Assembly (NCBI GenBank): GCA_017503575.1
Contig: JAFVSV010000040.1
Location: forward strand, 1-64,000
DNA from: Alistipes sp.
GTDB lineage: Bacteria > Bacteroidota > Bacteroidia > Bacteroidales > Rikenellaceae
Reading direction: 5' to 3'
DNA: 64,000 bases
The notes below the pieces were generated by a model, which searched no databases, had not been told where the DNA came from, and saw nothing but the letters and a program-made list of their open reading frames with translations. This document shows positions 34,227 through 43,593 of the stretch, piece by piece. The translations under genes were made by a program, and so were the position numbers. How positions within the stretch are numbered: the stretch's first letter is position 1; each line of letters starts with the position of its first letter.

Positions 34227-36251
34227 TTATCTCAACAAATTCTTGACCTCCTCGGCAACACACTTACCATTATACCCAAACTTCTCGTCGAGAACCTTGA
34301 ATGGCGCCGAGTAACCAAAGTGGTCGAAGCCGTGGATATAACCCTCCTCGCCTACAAGACCACGAAGATTTACTGACAAACCTGAGGTCATACCATAGCG
34401 TGGGAGCTTGCCCAATACGGCATCCTGATACTCCTTGGGCTGGTCGCGGAAGAGACCCTCCGAAGGTATTGATACGACGCGTGTTGCGATGCCCTCGGCA
34501 GCGAGAATCTCGGCACCCTCAACGAGTGTAGATACCTCCGAGCCAGTGGCGATAAGCGTAACCTTTGCCTCCTTATTCTCCAATACAACATAGCCACCCT
34601 TCTCGGCCTGCATGGCCTCCTCGCGGCGTGACTTACCACCGAGTGCTGGGAGCGACTTGATATTCTGGCGCGAAAGGATGAGGGCTACTGGACGGCTCTC
34701 CTCCAATGCCATCTTCCATGCTGCCACGGTCTCCTCAGAGTCGGCAGGGCGAAGAACAAGCATCGAGCGCTTGCCAGAGTGGTTGTGGAGGTGCTCCATA
34801 AGGCGTATCTGTGCCTCGTGCTCAACAGGCTCGTGGGTAGGGCCATCCTCGCCTACGCGGAATGAGTCGTGAGTCCAGATATATACGACCTTCTTCTCCA
34901 TAAGAGCCGAGAGGCGTACTGCGGGCTTCATGTAGTCAGAGAATACGAAGAAGGTACCGCAAGCAGGAATGATACCGCCATGCAGTGCCATGCCGTTCAT
35001 CACGCATGCCATAGTAAGCTCGGCAACGCCTGCCTGGAAGAAGTTACCCGAGAAGTCACCCTTGGTGAATGCCTTGGTCTTCTTTAGGAAGCCGTCGGTC
35101 TTATCCGAGTTAGAGAGGTCGGCAGATGATACCACCATATTTTCAACGTGCTCTGCGAAGTAGCCGAGCATGGTTGCCGATGCGGCGCGTGTGGCCTGGT
35201 CGGGCTTAAGCTCTATTGCCGAGTAGTCAATCTCGGGGAGCTTGCCAGAGTAGAAGTTATCCATCTTTACGGCGAGTGCAGGGTTCTCCTTGCGCCATGC
35301 GGCCTCAACCTCTGCCATCTCTTTTGCCCACGCACGCAACTCCTCGCGACGTGCTGCGTATACCTCCTTTGCCTCCTCGAATACGGCGAATGGCTCGTCG
35401 GGGTTACCACCGAGGTTCTTGATGGTAGCTGCTATGTCGGCACCAGCAGCCGTAAGTGGCTGGCCGTGTGTAGATACCTGGTTCTCAAAACTTGTGCCAT
35501 CAGCCTTGCGTGCGCCGTAGCCCATGATGGTCTTACCGATGATGAGTGTGGGACGCTCGGTCTCGGCATTAGCGGCCTTCAACGCTGCGCGTATCTCGTC
35601 GATAGACTGGCCATTGACGGTGATTACATTCCAGTTCCATGCGCGATACTTCATCTCGATGTCCTCGGTGTCCACCTCGTCGCACTTTGTCGAGAGCTGC
35701 ACGTTGTTCGAGTCGTAGTACATGATGAAGTTTGAGAGGCCGAGGTGGCCAGCAACGCGACCTACACCCTGTGATATCTCCTCCTGGACAGCACCATCAG
35801 AGATAAAGGCGTATGTCTTGTGCGCCATCCACTCGCCAAAGCGAGCTACCATGAAGCGCTCGGCGATAGCTGCACCAAGAGCCATGGCGTGACCCTGACC
35901 AAGAGGTCCCGATGTGTTCTCAACACCACGCATAACATCCACCTCGGGGTGACCAGGGGTGACGCTTCCCCACTGACGCAACGACTGAAGATCCTCGGTC
36001 GAGTAGTTACCAGCCAACGAGAGCACAGCGTAGAGCATTGGCGACATGTGGCCTGGGTCGAGGAAGAGACGGTCGCGGTGTGGATAAGCCATGTTGTCGG
36101 GATCATAACGTAGGAACTCTGCGTAGAGCACGTTGATGAAATCGGCACCACCCATAGCACCACCAGGGTGACCAGACTTTGCCTTTTCTACCATAGAGGC
36201 AGCCAAGATGCGGATGTTATCGGCTGCGCGCTGAAGTTTGTTGTTGTCCAT
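34227..36251 (-). CDS. tkt: Transketolase
   Basis: Thiamine-diphosphate enzyme of the non-oxidative pentose phosphate pathway. The 674 residues have the N-terminal cofactor region (SGHPGGAMGGADF, SPMLYAV, TPGHPEVD, SGPLGQG), the acidic metal site ISDGAVQEEI in place of the more common GDG form, then the pyrimidine domain (THDSFRVGEDGPTHEPVEH) and C-terminal domain ending at the conserved FG. Monocistronic, with a family A hairpin downstream. Confidence 0.95.
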   Translation of the reverse strand: MDNNKLQRAADNIRILAASMVEKAKSGHPGGAMGGADFINVLYAEFLRYDPDNMAYPHRDRLFLDPGHMSPMLYAVLSLAGNYSTEDLQSLRQWGSVTPGHPEVDVMRGVENTSGPLGQGHAMALGAAIAERFMVARFGEWMAHKTYAFISDGAVQEEISQGVGRVAGHLGLSNFIMYYDSNNVQLSTKCDEVDTEDIEMKYRAWNWNVITVNGQSIDEIRAALKAANAETERPTLIIGKTIMGYGARKADGTSFENQVSTHGQPLTAAGADIAATIKNLGGNPDEPFAVFEEAKEVYAARREELRAWAKEMAEVEAAWRKENPALAVKMDNFYSGKLPEIDYSAIELKPDQATRAASATMLGYFAEHVENMVVSSADLSNSDKTDGFLKKTKAFTKGDFSGNFFQAGVAELTMACVMNGMALHGGIIPACGTFFVFSDYMKPAVRLSALMEKKVVYIWTHDSFRVGEDGPTHEPVEHEAQIRLMEHLHNHSGKRSMLVLRPADSEETVAAWKMALEESRPVALILSRQNIKSLPALGGKSRREEAMQAEKGGYVVLENKEAKVTLIATGSEVSTLVEGAEILAAEGIATRVVSIPSEGLFRDQPKEYQDAVLGKLPRYGMTSGLSVNLRGLVGEEGYIHGFDHFGYSAPFKVLDEKFGYNGKCVAEEVKNLLR

Positions 36252-36543
36252 AAGAGAGGTTTTATTTTAGTTGTTTAACTCATTTCGTTTGGGGTGGCGA
36301 GTGCTCTCGCCCATACATCATACAAAGATAGTAAAACTTTCTTAATGGCACACACTAAAACGAAGATTTTTTTCTATACAGGGCGAGCTATTAGGTGAGA
36401 AGTGAAAGAATAACGATTGCGGCCTGCTTATCTTTGACCTCTCATCTTTACTCTTTTTCAGGTGAGTGGTGTAATTTTTGAAAAAAATTAATTAAATTTG
36501 CCGCGATATAGCGACAATTATAAACTTTATAAAATATCAGATT
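36252..36543. other. Divergent intergenic region between tkt and pgk
   Basis: Holds a TATCTTTG -7 box for tkt on the minus strand (36323-36330) and a TAAATTTG -7 box for pgk on the plus strand (36493-36500). Neither has a clear TTG at the normal spacing. The middle is AT-rich with no ORF or RNA gene seen. Confidence 0.6.
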
Positions 36544-37803
36544 ATGTTTGCAATTGACAACTACAACTTCGCTGGTAAGCGTGCGATTATCCGTGTTGAC
36601 TTCAATGTACCCCTAAATGCAGAGGGCAAGGTTACCGACGACACCCGTATCCGTGCCGCTATACCCACCATCAAGAGGGTATTGGAGGGCGGTGGCTCTG
36701 TGATTCTCATGTCACACCTCGGCCGTCCCAAGAAGAACCCCGACACGAAGTTCTCGTTGGAGCAGATTATATACGCCATCGAGGAGCGCCTCGGTCATAA
36801 GATTATGTTCGCTGGCGACTGCATGGGCGAGAAGGCAGCACAGATGGCTGCCAACCTTAAGCCAGGTGAGGTGATGCTACTCGAGAACTTGCGCTTCTAT
36901 GCCGAGGAGGAGGGTAAGCCCCGCGGCCTCGCAGAGGATGCTTCGGACGAGGAGAAGAAGGAGGCAAAGAGGGCTGTTAAGGAGTCACAGAAGAGCTTTG
37001 TTGAGCGTCTCGCATCGTATGCCGACTGCTACATCAACGACGCCTTCGGCACTGCACACCGCGCACACGCCTCAACGGCTCTTATCGCCGACTACTTCCC
37101 TAACGACAAGATGTTCGGCTATGTCATGGAGAACGAGTTGAAGGCTATCGACGGCGTTATGCAAAACCCAAAGCGCCCCTTCTGCGCAATCATCGGCGGC
37201 TCTAAGGTGTCGACAAAGATCACCATCATCGAGAAGCTCATGGAGAAGGTTGACTCTATCATCATTGGCGGCGGCATGACATACACCTTCGCAGGTGCCG
37301 AGGGTGGTAAGGAGGGTAAGTCTATCTGCGAGCCCGATATGTTCCCCGTAGCTCTCGAGATTCTCAAGAAGGCCGAGGAGCGTGGCATACAGATTCTTCG
37401 CTCACCCGATGCTCTCATCTGCGACGACTTCGCCGAGACAGCCAACACACAGGAGGCGCCTGCAAACAACATCCCTGACGAGTGGGAGGGCGTCGACATC
37501 GCAACAGGCGGCAAGGCAAAGTTCCGCGAGCATATCCTCGGCTGTAAGACCATCCTTTGGAATGGCCCAGTAGGCGTATTCGAGATTGATAAGTTCTCGA
37601 CAGGCTCACGCGCCGTGGCTGAGGCTATCGCCGACGCTACCGACAAGGGTGCATACTCGTTGATTGGTGGTGGTGACTCTGTTGCCTGCATCAACAAGTT
37701 TGGCCTTGCTAACCGCGTGTCGTATGTATCTACGGGCGGTGGTGCATTGCTCGAGTACATGGAGGGCAAGGAGCTCCCAGGCGTAGCAGCAATCCGCAAG
37801 TAG
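36544..37803 (+). CDS. pgk: Phosphoglycerate kinase
   Basis: Makes ATP from 1,3-bisphosphoglycerate in glycolysis. The 419 residues include RVDFNVPLN, the HLGRPK motif, [31 protein letters not shown], the nucleotide stretch WNGPVGVFE and the C-terminal GGGDSVACI and [11 protein letters not shown]. Codon use is strongly biased to C-ending codons, as expected for a highly expressed gene. Confidence 0.97.
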   Translation: MFAIDNYNFAGKRAIIRVDFNVPLNAEGKVTDDTRIRAAIPTIKRVLEGGGSVILMSHLGRPKKNPDTKFSLEQIIYAIEERLGHKIMFAGDCMGEKAAQMAANLKPGEVMLLENLRFYAEEEGKPRGLAEDASDEEKKEAKRAVKESQKSFVERLASYADCYINDAFGTAHRAHASTALIADYFPNDKMFGYVMENELKAIDGVMQNPKRPFCAIIGGSKVSTKITIIEKLMEKVDSIIIGGGMTYTFAGAEGGKEGKSICEPDMFPVALEILKKAEERGIQILRSPDALICDDFAETANTQEAPANNIPDEWEGVDIATGGKAKFREHILGCKTILWNGPVGVFEIDKFSTGSRAVAEAIADATDKGAYSLIGGGDSVACINKFGLANRVSYVSTGGGALLEYMEGKELPGVAAIRK

Positions 37804-37850
37804 TGGCACAGCTACCCAAGCATTAATAGGAAAACCTAACAAACCGTATA

Positions 37851-39881
37851 ATGAAACGATTAACACTTATTTTAGCATCAGCACTTACTATGTCTGCTTT
37901 TGCAACACAGCCTGTTGACGAGACACCAAGCGTGCCCGCTATCGACAAGGCAAACTTCGACGACTCTATCGACCGCAAGGCCGACTTCTACCAGTGGGCA
38001 ACAGGCGGCTGGCAGAAGAACAACCCTCTAAAGCCCGAGTACTCACGCTACGGCTCTTTCGACGTTCTGCGTGAGAACAACGAGATTCGCATCAACGAGC
38101 TCTTCAGCGAGATGGTGGGTACCAAGGCCGAGTATGGCTCTGTGGAGCAGAAGATATCGGATCTCTACAAGATGGGCCTCGACGAGAAGCGCCTCAATAA
38201 GGATGGTGCAAAGCCTATTCAGGCAGCATTGAAGAGAATAGCAGCTACCGATAGCCGCGAGGAGCTTATCGCTATGCTCTCGGAGCTACACACCGACGGC
38301 ATCGGCGTATTCTTCGCTTGCTACCCTGCTGCCGACCTTGCAGATAGCAACATGACCATCCTCTATATGGAGCAGGGCGGCCTTGGCATGGGCAACCGCG
38401 ACTACTACATCGACGAGAAGAACGCAGAGATTAAGGCTGGCTACCGCGCATACCTTAAAAAGATTTTCACCTTGGCGGGTGTCAAGGGTGATATCGACGC
38501 TATGGTAGACAATGTCATCGCTGTTGAGGATCGCCTCGCTGCCAAGCACTGGTCGAATGTAGAGTGCCGCGACATCGTGAAGGGCTACAACCCATACACC
38601 TACGAGGAGTTCAAGGCCGAGTACTACGGCGTTGAGTGGGACGCATACTTCAAGGCTATGGGCATCGGCGATATCAACAAGCTCGTCGTAAGCCAGCCAT
38701 CGTCATTCGCAAATACCCTTTCGACACTCCACAACGCACCTATCGAGGAGCTTCGCGACTATGTTATGGCACACTATATCGACGCTGCTGCCAACTACCT
38801 CAGCGAGGAGTTCGCCATGGCATCGTTCGAGTTCTTCGGCAAGCAGATGTCTGGAACACAGGAGATACGCCCACGCTGGAAGCGCGCTATGGGCGTGCCC
38901 AACTCTATCCTCTCAGAGGCCGTAGGTCAGATATATGTTGCTAAGTACTTCCCCGAGAGCGAGAAGGCTCGCGTTGAGGGCATGGTGAAGAATATCCAGC
39001 AGGCATTCTCGATGCACATCGAGGCTCTCGACTGGATGAGCGCCGAGACAAAGGCTAAGGCACAGGATAAGCTCGCTGCCTTCACCGTGAAGATTGGCTA
39101 CCCCAACAAGTGGAAGGATTACTCGACACTCGAGGTTAACCCCAAGCTCTCATACTGGGAGAATGTTGTTGCCGCAAACCGCTGGTATACAGCCGACTCT
39201 ATGGGTGAGGTTGGTAAGCCCGTAGACCGCGAGAAGTGGATGATGCCACCACAGATGGTCAACGCCTACTACATGCCTACAACCAACGAGATATGCTTCC
39301 CCGCAGCTATCCTCCAGCCTCCATTCTACAATCCTGAGGCCGACGATGCTGTAAACTATGGCGCTATTGGCGTGGTTATCGCTCACGAGATGACCCACGG
39401 CTTCGACGACCAGGGCTCACAGTTCGATAAGTTTGGTAACATGAACGACTGGTGGAGCGACGAGGATCGCACAGCATTCGAGGCTAAGACCCAGGTGCTT
39501 GTAGATCAGTTCAACGCTATCGAGATTCTCCCAGGCTTGTTCGCCGATGGTAAGTTCTCGCTTGGTGAGAATATCGCTGACCAGGGTGGCTTGCGCCTCG
39601 CCTTCACAGCTCTTACGAATGTAGCATGGGGTGGTGAGCGCCCAGCCGACGTCGACGGCTTCACTGGCGAGCAGCGCTTCTATATCGGCTACGCAACCCT
39701 TTGGGCACAGAACATCACCGACCAGGAGAAGGAGCGCCTTACAAAGGTTGACGTTCACTCACTCGGCCGCAATCGCGTGAACGCAACGCTTCGCAACATC
39801 CAGACCTTCTACGACGCATTTGGCATCACCGAGGGTGACGCTATGTTTATGCCTGTCGAGGAGCGTGTCGTAATCTGGTAA
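37851..39881 (+). CDS. pepO: M13-family zinc metalloendopeptidase (PepO/neprilysin-like)
   Basis: 676 residues with a signal peptide (MKRLTLILASALTMSAFA). The M13 N-terminal domain starts NFDDSIDRKADFYQWATGGW. The catalytic region has NAYYMPTTNEICFPAAILQPP, the zinc site HEMTH in VVIAHEMTHGFDDQGSQFD, and the third ligand in ENIADQGG. The family usually ends in CxxW; here the end is RVVIW, a Cys-free variant. Probably periplasmic or surface peptide degradation. Codon bias is as strong as in pgk, 47 bp upstream. Confidence 0.94.
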   Translation: MKRLTLILASALTMSAFATQPVDETPSVPAIDKANFDDSIDRKADFYQWATGGWQKNNPLKPEYSRYGSFDVLRENNEIRINELFSEMVGTKAEYGSVEQKISDLYKMGLDEKRLNKDGAKPIQAALKRIAATDSREELIAMLSELHTDGIGVFFACYPAADLADSNMTILYMEQGGLGMGNRDYYIDEKNAEIKAGYRAYLKKIFTLAGVKGDIDAMVDNVIAVEDRLAAKHWSNVECRDIVKGYNPYTYEEFKAEYYGVEWDAYFKAMGIGDINKLVVSQPSSFANTLSTLHNAPIEELRDYVMAHYIDAAANYLSEEFAMASFEFFGKQMSGTQEIRPRWKRAMGVPNSILSEAVGQIYVAKYFPESEKARVEGMVKNIQQAFSMHIEALDWMSAETKAKAQDKLAAFTVKIGYPNKWKDYSTLEVNPKLSYWENVVAANRWYTADSMGEVGKPVDREKWMMPPQMVNAYYMPTTNEICFPAAILQPPFYNPEADDAVNYGAIGVVIAHEMTHGFDDQGSQFDKFGNMNDWWSDEDRTAFEAKTQVLVDQFNAIEILPGLFADGKFSLGENIADQGGLRLAFTALTNVAWGGERPADVDGFTGEQRFYIGYATLWAQNITDQEKERLTKVDVHSLGRNRVNATLRNIQTFYDAFGITEGDAMFMPVEERVVIW

Positions 39882-39901
39882 ACCACTACCATATCATAAT
39901 G

Positions 39902-39938
39902 TTAGGGTCGCTTCGGCAATAGAGGCGACCCTAATTTA
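39902..39938 (+). terminator. Terminator of pgk-pepO
   Basis: 10-bp stem TTAGGGTCGC with GCGACCCTAA, 13-nt loop, then TTTATT, 20 bp after the stop. Confidence 0.8.
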
Positions 39939-39998
39939 TTGCGTTATCAATATGGTGCCGACCGATGGCGCACAAAAAAAGTGGGGTAAAACCAACAA

Positions 39999-40033
39999 AG
40001 TTAGGGGCTGACCAAAATAGCCAGCCCCTAACT
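39999..40033 (-). terminator. Terminator of the phage-type cassette
   Basis: A perfect 12-bp stem AGTTAGGGGCTG with CAGCCCCTAACT and 11-nt loop; on the minus strand TTTGTTGGTTTT follows. It ends the cassette 22 bp after the lysozyme stop. Confidence 0.8.
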
Positions 40034-40054
40034 ATATAAATAGGTTACATATCT

Positions 40055-40474
40055 CTAATCACCAATGTACAGTTGCCACCCCTCAGCGACCTCGTCAAAG
40101 CTCGCAGCGACGCCATTCTCAATCTCGGACATCGCGGCGACGATGGGCACCATATCGCGCTCCGAGCGGGTGTCGAGAGGTGCATCGGCATCTATGCCCG
40201 TGCGCTCCGCAACAAAGCCTATATAGGCATCTGTCATGTTCTCCGCGGGCGGAGCATAGCGCATGAGCATCTCACGAATGGTCGATAGCTTATGGCGGCG
40301 TTGGTAGCTATTCAGGAGTACGAACATCGCCCGATAGCCATACGCCATAGTTGAAAACTCCTTGAACGAGGCGTCGCGCGAGGGGTGCACCTCGCCCTTG
40401 TAGCGCACTGCCGAGCGGCGTATATTACCAGGGTTGTTGTTGCGCAACCCTCTACTTACCCTCGACACCATCAT
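40055..40474 (-). CDS. Phage lysozyme-like / structural protein P5-type
   Basis: 139 residues. The opening GLRNNNPGNIRRS is the signature of the 'structural protein P5'-type peptidoglycan-active proteins of phages and prophages, with FKEFSTMAYGYRAMFVLLNSYQ and the MLMRYAPPAENMT element. The start codon overlaps the end of the holin gene by about 20 bp, a usual holin-endolysin arrangement. No signal peptide, so release through the holin is expected. Two adjacent ATGs are possible starts. Confidence 0.8.
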   Translation of the reverse strand: MMVSRVSRGLRNNNPGNIRRSAVRYKGEVHPSRDASFKEFSTMAYGYRAMFVLLNSYQRRHKLSTIREMLMRYAPPAENMTDAYIGFVAERTGIDADAPLDTRSERDMVPIVAAMSEIENGVAASFDEVAEGWQLYIGD

Positions 40475-40877
40475 CTATGCGTCGCTTAACCCATCTACCG
40501 AGCCACTCGAAGAGGGGTGCACGGCTGATAGACGAGGCGTTCTCAAGAAATGACCATAGCTCGACACCACAGACAAAGCCCGTAAAGATATTGGCGAGGT
40601 TTAGGTGCATGAAGCCCAATATGTGCAGGTCGATAATCCATATCAGCACTATGGCGATAAGCACAAAGCCGAGCTTCGTCACCGTGCGCCACGCCTTACG
40701 GCTCTCGAACCACCACTTACGACCCTCGCGGCGTGCCTCGGCACGCGAGGCGATAACTCCCGTAACGAAGTCGACGAGGATAAATACCGTAGCGGCAATA
40801 ATAAGTGGTGCTATGGGGCAGAGCATAGCGGCAAGGGCAGCGAGCGTGCCGCTAACGTATTTGAACAATATCTCCAT
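40452..40877 (-). CDS. Phage holin
   Basis: 141 residues from MEILFKYVSG. Two or three hydrophobic helices (about 8-40, 70-90, 98-112) surround a basic loop RAEARREGRKWWFESRK, as in the holin families of Gram-negative prophages. The C-terminus is basic (WVKRRIDDG). It overlaps the connector gene by 26 bp upstream and the lysozyme gene downstream. A longer frame from 41021 lies wholly inside the connector gene and is rejected. Confidence 0.8.
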   Translation of the reverse strand: MEILFKYVSGTLAALAAMLCPIAPLIIAATVFILVDFVTGVIASRAEARREGRKWWFESRKAWRTVTKLGFVLIAIVLIWIIDLHILGFMHLNLANIFTGFVCGVELWSFLENASSISRAPLFEWLGRWVKRRIDDGVEGK

Positions 40878-41310
40878 ATATAAAACAGTGGTTTTGAGGG
40901 TTGTTAAAGGCAATATACTCGGGGTAGTCGTCGCCATGCGTGTTAAGGTGGTTTGTGAGGCGACGTGTGAGAGTTGACGCCTTACGACGTAAGGCGCGGA
41001 TGGTGAGGCGTAGCTGCTCAATCATAGCCGTTGATGGGCTCTTGCTGTGGCATGAGGTGCAACGATAGTATGCCACCTGCTCAACGAGGTAGCGCGTCCA
41101 TAGCGCAAGAGCGGGAGCTATATACTCGTCGACAAGCTCCCCATACTCGCCGTCGCGCAGCGCCTCCATCATAGTCTCGCCAACGAGGGGCTCTATATAG
41201 CGGCACTCCGCCTCCACGATATCGCTATCGAGGATTATGGTCGAGGGTAGTAGCTCCTCGCTACTATAAGCGAGGCGCAAGACATCTTTGGGGTTAATTA
41301 CTCTTTTCAT
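40852..41310 (-). CDS. Candidate phage head-tail connector protein
   Basis: 152 residues, mostly helical, opening MKRVINPKDVLRLAYSSEE, with ECRYIEPLVGETMMEAL and TRYLVEQVAYYRC. Small helical proteins directly after portal and capsid genes in Bacteroidales prophages are often head-completion or connector proteins; this assignment rests on size, helicity and position, not on a motif I can name. It is 3 bp after the portal gene. Confidence 0.55.
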   Translation of the reverse strand: MKRVINPKDVLRLAYSSEELLPSTIILDSDIVEAECRYIEPLVGETMMEALRDGEYGELVDEYIAPALALWTRYLVEQVAYYRCTSCHSKSPSTAMIEQLRLTIRALRRKASTLTRRLTNHLNTHGDDYPEYIAFNNPQNHCFIYGDIVQIR

Positions 41311-41313
41311 GGT

Positions 41314-42540
41314 TTACTCTAATGAACGAATGTTATACTTGGTGATTTGCGCTAACAGCAGCTGCTGCTCGGGGTCATTCTCGTCGTAGTCCAAGCCGTC
41401 GGCCTTACGCGCCTCCCACACCTTCATATATAGAGGCTTCGAGCGCGATGGCGGGCGGTTGATGATGGCAAGCGACGAGGCGTCGACACCGAGGATTGAG
41501 CGCACGATAGCTCGTATAGGCTCGAGGAGCTGCTCCTGCTCGCTGAGTATCACGGTGTTTAACGCCACCTCGTACTCATGCAGGATACGCTCGGTGGAGA
41601 AGCCCGACGAGTAGTCAAGGCCGCTGAGCGAGCGAAACCACGAGTGGGCAACAACAAGGTCGGCCTCGGACTGCTCGTGTAGCGAGCGCCAGTCGCCATC
41701 CGACGAGGTGTTGATAGGGATAAACTGCGAGCTATCGCCCTCGGCATGGTCGCGTAATACGAAGAGTACCTGACCAGGGTTGCCAGCAAAGCGCTCCTCG
41801 GCCATACGCACCATGCGGTCGGCATCGGCCTCGCTGCCCGCAACGCCATCGAGCATCATAATACCCGATAGTTGGAACGAGTTGTCGAGACGCAGGATAT
41901 TCCACTTATCGCTCTTATAGAGGATGGCGGCAGCATTCAGACCTGCGATATATGGTGCCACGCCGTAGTGCGAGAACATCGGCTCGTAGTCCTTGTAGTG
42001 GACAATTGCTCGAAGTGTGCCATCCTCCTGCTGCTCGAAGTTGGGGTATAGAGGAAGCATGCGTGCCTCGGTGGCATTGAAACAGCTCCAGTCGTGGTGC
42101 ATGACAACATGTTCGGAGTCACGCGCAAGACGGCATGTCGAGGCATCTACATGGTAGAGGGACAAGAAGGAGTGGTGGCTATCGGTGACCACCTCCATGA
42201 AGGCGTTGCCGAACATCGCCTCGTCGAGGGCGAGTTGCGCTATGACGTTGCGCAGCGTCTCGCCACTGCCGTTAGCATGCTCGACGATGTGGCGTAAGAT
42301 AGGTGAGGCATCGCTGAATGTAAGTCCCTTACCTGCAATGTAGTCGGCCTTGTCGTTGATAATACGTCGGTGTGCTGTTGCATTACGCGCCATGAGCGAC
42401 AACGCATAGGGGAGCATATTGTCCTCGCCCCAGTGCCACACCTTGTCGACGCTCTTTGCGCCGCCAGCCACCGAGCCCAAGAGGGGCTCGGCGCGGTTGC
42501 TGGCAACGGCTATGCGCATGGAAGTCTTCTGTTCAGACAT
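41314..42540 (-). CDS. Phage portal protein
   Basis: 408 residues from MSEQKTSM. Portal-like features: N-terminal KVWHWGEDNMLPYALSLMAR, IINDKADYIAGKGLTF, the central wing with YHVDASTCRL, and a C-terminal clip and crown region RSLSGLDYSSGFSTERILHEYEVA, then ILSEQEQLLEPI. These match the portal fold as seen in Bacteroidales prophages. A GTG four codons upstream is an alternative start. It lies 20 bp after the capsid gene. No large terminase, its normal partner, is in the window. Confidence 0.75.
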   Translation of the reverse strand: MSEQKTSMRIAVASNRAEPLLGSVAGGAKSVDKVWHWGEDNMLPYALSLMARNATAHRRIINDKADYIAGKGLTFSDASPILRHIVEHANGSGETLRNVIAQLALDEAMFGNAFMEVVTDSHHSFLSLYHVDASTCRLARDSEHVVMHHDWSCFNATEARMLPLYPNFEQQEDGTLRAIVHYKDYEPMFSHYGVAPYIAGLNAAAILYKSDKWNILRLDNSFQLSGIMMLDGVAGSEADADRMVRMAEERFAGNPGQVLFVLRDHAEGDSSQFIPINTSSDGDWRSLHEQSEADLVVAHSWFRSLSGLDYSSGFSTERILHEYEVALNTVILSEQEQLLEPIRAIVRSILGVDASSLAIINRPPSRSKPLYMKVWEARKADGLDYDENDPEQQLLLAQITKYNIRSLE

Positions 42541-42560
42541 AGCTATAACCACTTTATTGA

Positions 42561-43520
42561 TTACATCAGCTTCGCCACAACGAGAAGGTCATCGTCGAGA
42601 ATCTCGCAGCCAGCCATAAACGTTGCACGCTGACGATTCTCCATCTCATCGGGGTTGTACCACATGCGTACCTCCGAGCCTGGATAGTCGCTGGTGTTCA
42701 CAGCCATGGCGAGATTACGACTATCTGTTAGGATGCAGATAGACTGATGAGGATAGGTGTCGGTAGGGAGGAGGTGAGATACGCGGATATCGACAATCTT
42801 AATGCCGTGGAACATCAACTCACGACGTCCAGAGACGATATCGGTATATGCACCGTCGGTACCGAACTGGTCGAGATAGCGCTCATAAGCCTCATAGACA
42901 TCGGATGTGACGTAGAAGGCGAGGTGGCCTTCACTCTTAAGGCTCTTCAAGCGCACATCGGCATAGGTCCACATAGTGTTGAAGAGTTCCATGACGTTAT
43001 CTGCCGTAATCTCCGTATCCGACATGTTGACAATGTTGCTACCGTACTTGTACGCCTTCTTGATGAAGCCGTCGAAGAGGTTATAGGCAGCATCGTCGGT
43101 GTCGCCCAACCATACCATCACACGAAGGCTCTCGGCGATGGCTGCGCGGAACATCTCGGTCTCGGCCTGCTCGAGCTCTGTGCCTGTGAGGTCGTCAAGG
43201 TTGACATCGGCACGACCCGTTATTAGCTCGTATACCTGGTTGAAGTAGTCGGATGCCGAGAAGCCCACCTCGGCCTTAACCTTCTTCAGCTCGATGGTCT
43301 TCTGCTTGCGATATGCCGATTCGCCGCCATCCCAACCTTTAGAGTACTCTCTAAGGACGCCATCCTGGGGGCTCCATAGCTGAATGGTTGTAGGTACAGG
43401 CATGTTATAAAGCATGCGGATGCCCAACTCGGGGGCGTTCTCACCCTTCATGATAGGGCGGAAAAAGATTGTCTCAAGGTCACGACCAGTGTAGGTCTTA
43501 GGATTCTCAATAAGTCCCAT
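42561..43520 (-). CDS. Candidate major capsid protein
   Basis: 319 residues with a mixed alpha/beta pattern. MGLIENPKTYTGRDL opens it; a long helical segment (KKVKAEVGFSASDYFNQVYEL) and the AFYVTSDVYEAYERYLDQFG stretch resemble HK97-fold capsids. The position between a ClpP-type prohead protease and a portal supports this. It has no obvious N-terminal scaffold domain, so the upstream protease gene may act on another protein. Alternative: another shell or head protein. Confidence 0.6.
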   Translation of the reverse strand: MGLIENPKTYTGRDLETIFFRPIMKGENAPELGIRMLYNMPVPTTIQLWSPQDGVLREYSKGWDGGESAYRKQKTIELKKVKAEVGFSASDYFNQVYELITGRADVNLDDLTGTELEQAETEMFRAAIAESLRVMVWLGDTDDAAYNLFDGFIKKAYKYGSNIVNMSDTEITADNVMELFNTMWTYADVRLKSLKSEGHLAFYVTSDVYEAYERYLDQFGTDGAYTDIVSGRRELMFHGIKIVDIRVSHLLPTDTYPHQSICILTDSRNLAMAVNTSDYPGSEVRMWYNPDEMENRQRATFMAGCEILDDDLLVVAKLM

Positions 43521-43593
43521 AATAGATAAAATTTAAGTGTTAATAAAAGGTTTTGATTGTGGGTAAATACCCTCGTTGTTGTCTGCTTTGTTG